From NCBI GenBank assembly GCA_012799495.1, contig JAAZLD010000344.1:1-8381 (forward strand): a stretch of DNA of 8,381 bases, in the 5' to 3' direction. Position 1 is the first letter of the stretch. Each line of letters starts with the position of its first letter. Positions 1 to 4,988 of this stretch are shown piece by piece. Below the pieces are notes generated by a model that did no database searches, was not told the origin of the DNA, and saw only the letters and a list, made by a program, of their open reading frames with translations. This DNA comes from Desulfitobacterium sp. Its GTDB lineage: Bacteria > Bacillota > Desulfitobacteriia > Desulfitobacteriales > Desulfitobacteriaceae. Both the position numbers and the translations under genes were made by a program.

Positions 1-389
1 AAGTTAGTCGAGAAACCGGTCAAGAGCCCATGAAGCTTGTAGGGATAACAGTTCTTACTAGTTTAGATGAGGAAAAACTCCAAGAGAATTTAGGGGTTAG
101 CCGTTCTTTACCTGAGCAAGTAGTGGCATTAGCCAAATTAGCTCAGACAGCCGGTCTAGCAGGAGTGGTCTCCTCTCCTCAGGAAAGCAAGATCTTGCGT
201 GAAAATCTGGGGCAGGAATTTTTGATTATCACTCCAGGAATTCGACCTCAAGGAAGCCAAACTCAGGATCAGCTGCGGGTCTTGACTCCCCGGGAAGCAA
301 TCCAAGCTGGAAGTTCTTATTTGGTAGTGGGTAGGCCTATAACTCAGGCTCCCAGTCCACGTGAGGCTTTAGAGGGGTTATGGGGGTAA
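1..389 (+). CDS. pyrF: Orotidine 5'-phosphate decarboxylase, C-terminal part (5' end outside window)
   Basis: Converts OMP to UMP, the last step of de novo pyrimidine synthesis, in the cytoplasm. The open frame runs in from the left edge (first full codon at position 3) and gives about 128 residues before TAA at 387-389. The visible part matches the second half of the PyrF TIM barrel: the strand KLVGITVLTSLD, then GVVSSPQE, then ITPGIRPQGSQTQDQ and the closing LVVGRPITQAP, which in this family binds the substrate phosphate. The catalytic Lys-Asp-Lys cluster lies upstream of the window and cannot be checked. The ATG at 30 is an internal methionine, not the start. pyrE follows on the same strand, so the two were probably cotranscribed. 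The TAA stop lies inside the left terminal repeat of an inserted element, yet joining the TA to the base after the element (683, A) would also give TAA, so the protein end seems unaffected. Confidence 0.95.
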   Translation, partial: VSRETGQEPMKLVGITVLTSLDEEKLQENLGVSRSLPEQVVALAKLAQTAGLAGVVSSPQESKILRENLGQEFLIITPGIRPQGSQTQDQLRVLTPREAIQAGSSYLVVGRPITQAPSPREALEGLWG

Positions 390-406
390 GAGTAGCTTAT
401 CATACA
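387..406 (+). repeat. Left terminal inverted repeat of the MITE-like element
   Basis: This 20-bp arm begins TAAGAGTAGC and is the exact reverse complement of 663-682. It includes the pyrF stop codon. Bases immediately inside and outside do not continue the match, so the arm ends are sharp. Confidence 0.85.
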
Positions 407-583
407 TCCGCGCCGCTCAGTGCTTCAAGGCGAGCGATGTTGTTTCCGCTGCTGCGAAGCCAAACCCCTAGGTAGTACCTGAAGTGGCCGCTCCTGCACG
501 TCCATGTGCTCGCGGCATCAGGACGTCCTTGTCCAAGCAACCAGTGGCTTCGCTTTTTGCTACGGAACAGTCGTTCCTCATAG

Positions 584-589
584 TATAAT
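584..589 (+). promoter_or_regulatory. Possible -10 hexamer inside the element, facing pyrE
   Basis: A perfect TATAAT lies in the GC-rich element about 135 bases before the pyrE start. The hexamer at 17-bp spacing (TACGGA, 561-566) is a poor -35 match, and the better TTGCTA at 557-562 is 21 bp away. It is a weak promoter candidate only. Confidence 0.25.
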
Positions 590-627
590 CCTCGGCGGGT
601 TAGCATTATTTGGGGATTCCGCCTCGG

Positions 628-652
628 CGAAAGTGTCCACTGGACACTTTCG
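628..652. repeat. 25-bp near-perfect palindrome inside the element
   Basis: Two 12-base arms (CGAAAGTGTCCA and its reverse complement) flank a single C at 640. In RNA this would form a strong hairpin. It is not followed by a U-run (CGTGCTCACTT follows), so it is unlikely to be an intrinsic terminator. A protein-binding site or structural part of the element is more plausible. Confidence 0.7.
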
Positions 653-662
653 TGCTCACTTC

Positions 663-682
663 TGTATGATAAGCTACTCTTA
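663..682 (-). repeat. Right terminal inverted repeat of the MITE-like element
   Basis: This 20-bp arm ends GCTACTCTTA and is the exact reverse complement of 387-406. It ends 29 bases before the pyrE ribosome binding site, so in an mRNA crossing the junction the two arms could pair into a long stem upstream of that site. Confidence 0.85.
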
Positions 683-725
683 AGGATTAAGAAAAATAAG
701 CGGGAAACTTGAAAGGAGTTTGTTT

Positions 726-1325
726 ATGTCTTTGGCAAATAAAAGCCTCTCTCAGGAAGAGGTTCTTGATATTTTTAAGGAAAGTGGGGCTCTTTTAGAA
801 GGCCATTTTCTCTTGACTTCTGGGAAGCATAGTAACCAGTATATGCAATGTGCTAAGGTACTCCAATATCCTCATCATGCAGCCCGCCTTGGGGAGGCTT
901 TGGCACTAGCTTTTCAAGACCAGGATATAGACTTAGTCATCGGGCCAGCAACAGGGGGAATTATCGTTGCGCATGAAGTGGGGAGAGCTCTGGGAACGAA
1001 GGCCATTTTTGCTGAGCGGGAACAAGGGGAAATGACCTTGCGCAGGGGATTCCAGTTGGAACCTGGGCAAAAGGTTTTGGTAGTTGAAGATGTGATTACT
1101 ACCGGTGGCTCGGTGAAAGAAGTGATTGATTTAGTAAAAGCTCATGGTGCTGAGCCTATCGGAGTAGGTGTATTAGTAAATCGTAGTGGTGGAAGAGCTG
1201 AGTTCCCTGTGCCTTTTGCATCTCTATTACAAATAGAGGTAGAAGCTTATGAGGCGGAGACTTGTCCTCTTTGTCAAGAAGGGTCACAGCCTATCAAACC
1301 AGGGAGCAGGAATATATCTAAGTAA
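726..1325 (+). CDS. pyrE: Orotate phosphoribosyltransferase
   Basis: Transfers the phosphoribosyl group of PRPP to orotate, giving OMP, which PyrF then decarboxylates; cytoplasmic. The product is 199 residues, normal for the type I phosphoribosyltransferase fold. The N-terminal TSGKHSNQYMQC (31-42) is the family's orotate/phosphate region. GPATGGIIVAHEVGRALG lies at 73-90, the flexible-loop segment FAEREQGEMTLRRGF at 95-109, and the PRPP-binding signature VVEDVITTGGSV at 119-130 with its paired acidic residues. The tail holds CPLC (180-183) and KPGSR, typical of the longer PyrE form. I chose the ATG at 726 because AAAGGAG at 712-718 sits 7 bases upstream; the TTG at 720 would be too close to it. 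A strong terminator follows at 1383-1421. The gene is preceded by the inserted element, so its expression may depend on read-through of that element or on a promoter inside it. Confidence 0.97.
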   Translation: MSLANKSLSQEEVLDIFKESGALLEGHFLLTSGKHSNQYMQCAKVLQYPHHAARLGEALALAFQDQDIDLVIGPATGGIIVAHEVGRALGTKAIFAEREQGEMTLRRGFQLEPGQKVLVVEDVITTGGSVKEVIDLVKAHGAEPIGVGVLVNRSGGRAEFPVPFASLLQIEVEAYEAETCPLCQEGSQPIKPGSRNISK

Positions 1326-1382
1326 TAGATTAACTGGGTAGCAAAAGCCTGTTCCCTAGATCAAAAAGTTGAAAGAAAAACG

Positions 1383-1421
1383 AAAAAATACCTCAGAGAG
1401 AATTGCTCTGGGGTATTTTTT
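1383..1421 (+). terminator. Intrinsic terminator after pyrE
   Basis: A 16-bp stem (1383-1398 with 1406-1421) has a 7-base loop and a single G-U pair. Its left foot is an A-run and its right foot is TATTTTTT. It closes the pyrimidine operon about 57 bases after the pyrE stop, and its A/T symmetry would let it work in both directions. Confidence 0.92.
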
Positions 1422-1564
1422 GTATCTGCGGGCGCATTGAGACGGTATTCAAAAGCCTCCTGGGGGTGTCTTAAACAAAAGGGACAAAATTATAAAAATG
1501 GGCATAGTGCCAGCGTCTTTTAAGCATACTAACAATTGCTACAAAGGACAGGGGGTATGGATTT

Positions 1565-2194
1565 ATGGGTAAAAGACTTTGGGTTAAAGAAATACTATTT
1601 TGTTTCAGTTTGGTTTTTACTTTCCTTTTATCCGCTGAAATAGTTTTAGCTCAGACTAATTGTAATCAATGTCATAGTAATATTGCTGAAGAGCTTAAGG
1701 ACTCAGTTCACAGCCCTTTAAGTTGCATTACTTGTCATAGTGATGTGGAAGGATATCCCCACGATCCAGGGATAGCTGTGACAAAAAAGGAAAGCGTGGA
1801 TATGTGTAGCAAATGCCATAAGGGTATAGTGACAGAGAGTTATCAAGAAAGCTTTCATGGTAAAGCAATTTTCTTAGGTAGTCAGAGATCCGCTAGTTGT
1901 GTGGATTGCCATAGTTCTCATAAAGTATTAGGTCAGGATAATCCTCATTCTCAAGTTGCCAAGGAAAATATTCCGGAGACCTGTGCTAAGTGTCATAAAA
2001 ATCCTTCTCCTGGTTTTGCGGAAGGAGCGGAACATTTTCAACTATCGGCCATGGGGCCAGGTAAACCTATGTACTACACAGCGAAATTTTTTGTGTGGTT
2101 AACCATTATAGTTATGACCTTATTAGTCATTCATATTGAACTCCAGTGTTACCATAGTATTCGGGAAATGTTACGTGAGCGGAAAGGGAGGTAA
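1565..2194 (+). CDS. Membrane-anchored pentaheme cytochrome c
   Basis: A 209-residue secreted multiheme cytochrome that likely carries electrons on the outer face of the cytoplasmic membrane. Residues 1-29 form a signal peptide (basic start, hydrophobic core, likely cut after VLA before Q30). Five CXXCH heme-binding motifs follow: C33-H37, C54-H58, C81-H85, C112-H116 and C140-H144. Additional histidines (49, 66, 98, 119, 128, 157) could serve as distal ligands. A hydrophobic helix at about 173-192 and the basic end REMLRERKGR anchor the C terminus with its tail inside. The segment SFHGKA...CVDCHSSHK...ETCAKCH resembles cytochrome c3-like proteins that pair with cytochrome b partners. The ATG at 1565 follows AGGGGG at 1550-1555; the ATG at 1557 is in another frame. 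The cytochrome b gene starts 4 bases after the stop. The exact electron donor and acceptor cannot be read from the sequence. Confidence 0.9.
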   Translation: MGKRLWVKEILFCFSLVFTFLLSAEIVLAQTNCNQCHSNIAEELKDSVHSPLSCITCHSDVEGYPHDPGIAVTKKESVDMCSKCHKGIVTESYQESFHGKAIFLGSQRSASCVDCHSSHKVLGQDNPHSQVAKENIPETCAKCHKNPSPGFAEGAEHFQLSAMGPGKPMYYTAKFFVWLTIIVMTLLVIHIELQCYHSIREMLRERKGR

Positions 2195-2198
2195 GGGT

Positions 2199-2885
2199 AT
2201 GGCCCAAGAAAGATACCACCGTTTTGATATTCATCAGCGTATTCAGCATATTGGAATGTTTGTCAGTTTTTTTATTCTAACAATAACAGGATTACCTATT
2301 AAATTTGAACAAAGCTCTTTTGCCCAAGGAGTAGTCACTATGTTTGGTGGCTTTGATAATATGTTTTTTGTCCATTTATTTGGCGCAATTATTATGTTGG
2401 CTGTAAGTGCTTATCATTTAATTTATTTAGTCTTTGTTCCCCTTAGAGGGAAAGAAAAATCCTGGGCGATAATGCCCAGGTGGAAAGATGTTACGGATTT
2501 GATTCAAGATTTAATGTACCTTGTGGGAGTTCGGAAGGAGCGTCCATTATTTGATCGGTATTCTTATAAAGAAAAATTTGATTATTGGGCTGTTTTTTGG
2601 GGGATGTTCATTATGGGCGGTTCGGGGCTCCTTATGTGGTTTCCCCAATTTTTTACTCAGTTTATTCCGAGGTGGGTTATCGATTCTTCCCGTTATGCTC
2701 ATACTGACGAAGCAATCTTAGCTATTAGTGCCATCTTTATTTGGCATTTTTATAATACACATTTTAATCCTAAGTTCTTTCCTATGAATCCAGTATGGTA
2801 CACTGGAACTTTATCACGGGAAGAGATGGAAGAGGAGCATCCTTTAGAGTTAGAACGGTTGGAAAGGAAAGAGAAGGGAGAGTAA
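2199..2885 (+). CDS. Membrane-bound cytochrome b (b561 / formate dehydrogenase gamma type)
   Basis: A 228-residue integral membrane protein, probably a diheme cytochrome b that exchanges electrons between menaquinone and the pentaheme cytochrome encoded just upstream. Four hydrophobic spans are visible at about 16-33, 54-80, 128-150 and 170-186. Candidate heme-ligand histidines sit in or beside them: H17 in the first, H59 and H73 in the second, and H168, H183 and H188 around the fourth. The pattern (RYHRFDIHQRIQH before span 1, a long cytoplasmic loop with KDVTDLIQDLMYLVG, and WHFYNTHFNPKFFP after span 4) fits the family of b-type subunits of formate dehydrogenases and Ni-Fe hydrogenases. The end is highly charged. 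I chose ATG 2199 because GGGAGG lies just upstream; an in-frame TTG at 2136 would overlap the preceding gene. Spacing of 4 bases before and 1 base after points to a coupled operon. Confidence 0.88.
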   Translation: MAQERYHRFDIHQRIQHIGMFVSFFILTITGLPIKFEQSSFAQGVVTMFGGFDNMFFVHLFGAIIMLAVSAYHLIYLVFVPLRGKEKSWAIMPRWKDVTDLIQDLMYLVGVRKERPLFDRYSYKEKFDYWAVFWGMFIMGGSGLLMWFPQFFTQFIPRWVIDSSRYAHTDEAILAISAIFIWHFYNTHFNPKFFPMNPVWYTGTLSREEMEEEHPLELERLERKEKGE

Positions 2886-2886
2886 T

Positions 2887-3000
2887 ATGAGTAAGTCCAA
2901 ATATAAAAGTAGTATAGGAATAGTGGTAGCTCAGATGATTATTTATGCTTTGGCTTTGGCACTTATTTTAGCTTGGGGATTGCCTTTAGCCTTAAGTTAA
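2887..3000 (+). CDS. 37-residue single-span membrane protein, third gene of the cytochrome unit
   Basis: This short frame begins one base after the cytochrome b stop and has an excellent ribosome binding site, AAGGGAG at 2874-2880, six bases before ATG. The product has a basic start (MSKSKYKSS) and one hydrophobic helix at about 10-36 ending in GLPLALS, so it should be a single-span membrane peptide with its N terminus inside. I do not recognise a family. Position and coupling suggest a small accessory or assembly subunit of the cytochrome b/c complex, comparable to tiny subunits seen in other respiratory complexes, but this is inference. Its last 9 bases overlap the 3' end of rqcH on the other strand. 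No terminator is visible after it, so transcripts may run antisense into rqcH. Confidence 0.7.
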   Translation: MSKSKYKSSIGIVVAQMIIYALALALILAWGLPLALS

Positions 3001-4863
3001 ATCACCTTCAGTAGCCAGGAGGCGCTCAAGAACTTCCTCCTTGGGAGTAAGGTAGAGGGTATAGTAAGTATCGTATATAACCATGCCAGGTTTTGCTCCT
3101 TTGGGCTTTCTAATATTCTTCACATGGGTATAATCTACAGGAACTTGAGTGGAGTCCTTAGCTTGACTATAGTAGATGGCTAGGGCTGCTGCTTCTTCTA
3201 AAGTAGCGTCATCTGGGAACTCCTCCCCTTCATTTAAGGGAATGAGAACATGGGAGCCAGGGATATTCTTAGTATGAAGCCAAAGATCATGGGGTCGACC
3301 ACGTCTTAAAGTTAACCAATCATTTTGGCGATTGTTTTTACCCACTAAAATAAGCCGATTTTGACTGGAATAATATACTCTAGGTTTGGGAACTTCAGGC
3401 TTTTGTTTGGTCTGAGGTTTCTTTTTTTGTCCTTTATGCTTAGCTTTTTTAAGGAGTTTCTTCTTAAGCCCTTTGGAAACTTCTTTCTGTTTCCCGGAGA
3501 TATAATCCTCTTGGATGAGCTCTTTATGGACTTCGTCTAATTCTGCCAATGTGGAGGCTTGTTCTAAGCTCAGTAACACTGACAAGAGATATTCTACCTC
3601 TTCTTCTAAAGCTTCTTTTAGGGGGGTAGTTTTTTTAATTGTGGCTTTTGCCTTATTGTATAAGCGATAATAGCGCTGGGCATTTTCGATCCCTTTTAAA
3701 TGGGGTTCGAGAGGGATGGTAATTTGGGGTAGATCTTCCTCATTATAGTCTTCCACTGTTATTTCCTTCATACCTTTCTCTAAGCGATAGAGATTAGCGG
3801 TGAGGAGTTCGCCCCAACGCTGGTACTTTAAGTTTTTACTGGCTGTAGCAATGGAGTCTTCGTAGATATTTTTTTTCTTAGCTAGATGATTTAAATGATC
3901 TTTGATTACTTTGCGGAGTGAGCCTCGCTTAGCTTCACAGCTGTTGATATTGGCTTTAAGGGAGTAAAATTTTTCTATTGCTTCATTAAGAGATGAGCAA
4001 CTTATAAAGGGTAGCCCTTGATATTGTTGGAAAAGAAGAAAGGTAAAAGTTAAGGGTTGCTCAAGACCTTTATTTATCCCTTTAGCTCCTTGGAAAAAGA
4101 TAGTCGGTTGGAGGGTGGGAGTGTGTTCAGGATTAGCTAGTACTGAGTAGGCTTGAAAAAGCCGGGAAAGATCAATATCACCACATTGATCAAGGGTTAT
4201 ATCTAGATCCAGGCCTGCTCGGGTAACGATTTCCCTAGCTAGTTCGGGGCTGATTCCAGCGTAATACCGTAATAGAAGGTCCCGGACTTTTTTAGTTAGA
4301 GAGTCTTGAAAGAGTACTTCTCGCCATTTTTCCTCAGAACTCAAAGGGTCTACTTTGCCCTGAGGAGGAGGGGCTATATAGATCCGGCCAGGTAGGACTT
4401 CCCGATGGCGGCTTAAGGCGTGGGAGTAGCGTTTTAGTCCATCTAAAATAACACCAGTTTCTGGATCCACGAGAATTAGGTTACTATGTTTGCCCATGAT
4501 CTCTAGAATCAAATGGTAGGTTGCTAGATCTCCGTACTCATTATAATTTTGGACTGAAAGGGTAAGAACCCGTTCAAGACCTTTTTGTTTTAAGGCTAGA
4601 ATCTTTCCTCCTTCAAGATGTTTGCGGAGGATCATGCAAAACATCGGTGGAGCAGGAGGGTTCTTTTTACTTTCATTGGTTAGATGAATACGGGAAGCGG
4701 TAGCAGATACATTAAGTAATAAACGGAATGATTGCCCCTGATTCCGTAATAATAAATGAATTTCCTCTTTTTCTGGCTGAGTAACTCTATCAATACGAGC
4801 ACCACTTAATTGGTGGCCCAGTTCATTTACTAAATGATGTAATGTAGTACCATCTAAGGCCAT
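2992..4863 (-). CDS. rqcH: Rqc2 homolog RqcH (NFACT family, FbpA-like)
   Basis: Binds 50S subunits blocked by peptidyl-tRNA and recruits tRNA-Ala to add C-terminal alanine tails that mark the nascent chain for degradation; older annotations call the family fibronectin-binding FbpA/PavA. The product is 623 residues, close to the family norm. The NFACT-N domain starts MALDGTTLHHLVNEL and includes EIMGKHSNLIL (121-131). A charged middle region with likely coiled-coil helices follows. A lysine-rich stretch at about 465-495 precedes the NFACT-R domain, from about 496, with HDLWLHTKNIPGSHVLI (525-541). The start at 4863 follows GGGAGG 9 bases away; the open frame continues upstream to 5034 but that part has no ribosome site and would overlap the divergent gene. 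The position equivalent to Asp97 of the Asp97-Arg98 pair of B. subtilis RqcH reads Glu97-Arg98. It is convergent with the cytochrome unit, overlapping it by 9 bp. Confidence 0.95.
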   Translation of the reverse strand: MALDGTTLHHLVNELGHQLSGARIDRVTQPEKEEIHLLLRNQGQSFRLLLNVSATASRIHLTNESKKNPPAPPMFCMILRKHLEGGKILALKQKGLERVLTLSVQNYNEYGDLATYHLILEIMGKHSNLILVDPETGVILDGLKRYSHALSRHREVLPGRIYIAPPPQGKVDPLSSEEKWREVLFQDSLTKKVRDLLLRYYAGISPELAREIVTRAGLDLDITLDQCGDIDLSRLFQAYSVLANPEHTPTLQPTIFFQGAKGINKGLEQPLTFTFLLFQQYQGLPFISCSSLNEAIEKFYSLKANINSCEAKRGSLRKVIKDHLNHLAKKKNIYEDSIATASKNLKYQRWGELLTANLYRLEKGMKEITVEDYNEEDLPQITIPLEPHLKGIENAQRYYRLYNKAKATIKKTTPLKEALEEEVEYLLSVLLSLEQASTLAELDEVHKELIQEDYISGKQKEVSKGLKKKLLKKAKHKGQKKKPQTKQKPEVPKPRVYYSSQNRLILVGKNNRQNDWLTLRRGRPHDLWLHTKNIPGSHVLIPLNEGEEFPDDATLEEAAALAIYYSQAKDSTQVPVDYTHVKNIRKPKGAKPGMVIYDTYYTLYLTPKEEVLERLLATEGDLT

Positions 4864-4895
4864 GGTGATCTTCCTCCCAATAAATGATTGTCCAT

Positions 4896-4901
4896 AGTAT
4901 A
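4896..4901 (-). promoter_or_regulatory. Likely extended -10 promoter of rqcH
   Basis: On the minus strand TATACT is preceded by TGT, giving a TGnTATACT extended -10 about 33 bases before the rqcH start. No good -35 match is visible at the usual distance, which extended -10 promoters tolerate. Confidence 0.5.
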
Positions 4902-4988
4902 ACACAAATCTTGGGTATTTTTCTTTCTCCTCATGAATAAGCATGTACAAAGAGCTTGGACATAAAATCCAAAGGAGGAAGAATCGAA

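Larger units (their letters stand above)
387..682. mobile_element. MITE-like non-autonomous element between pyrF and pyrE
   Basis: A segment of about 296 bp is bounded by a perfect 20-bp inverted repeat (387-406 and 663-682) and is visibly richer in GC than the genes on both sides. Its outermost bases are TA at each end, which fits a TA target duplication as made by IS630/Tc1-mariner-type transposases; that family link is inference. No transposase is encoded: the only longer frame (minus strand, 400-606) has no recognisable domain and ends in the terminal repeat. The interior carries several inverted repeats, including a 25-bp near-palindrome at 628-652 and a 9-bp pair (454-462 with 545-553). 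Removing the element and one TA would leave a pyrF stop-to-pyrE start gap of about 42 bp, normal for an operon, which supports insertion into an existing pyrFE junction. A conserved structured RNA or intergenic repeat of another kind is the main alternative. Confidence 0.75.

Noticed and set aside
400..606. Minus-strand open frame of 68 codons inside the inserted element
   Set aside because: It has no recognisable domain or ribosome site, an unusual Arg/Trp/Ser-rich composition, and it ends in the terminal inverted repeat. It is probably a by-product of the GC-rich element, although such frames are often annotated as hypothetical proteins.
1437..1452. TTGA-N8-TCAA dyad upstream of the cytochrome genes, as a possible FNR/CRP-type site
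   Set aside because: The canonical FNR/CRP-family dyad has six bases between these half-sites, not eight, and the inner bases do not pair. It is placed suggestively but does not fit well enough.
1342..1458. Nine-base direct repeat CAAAAGCCT on both sides of the pyrE terminator
   Set aside because: It is short and simple enough to occur by chance, with no other sign of a mobile element around the terminator.
1491..1496. TATAAA as a -10 for the cytochrome operon
   Set aside because: The 17-bp-upstream hexamer is a poor -35 and no extended -10 is present. The operon must have a promoter between 1422 and 1565, but I cannot place it.
2521..2721. Open frame inside the cytochrome b gene in another frame
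   Set aside because: It is fully contained in a well-supported gene and starts without a ribosome site.
4911..4939. Promoter for the Ca2+-ATPase gene (TTGGGT ... TGAATA)
   Set aside because: Both hexamers match weakly. A promoter must exist in this divergent gap, but no convincing one is visible on the plus strand.
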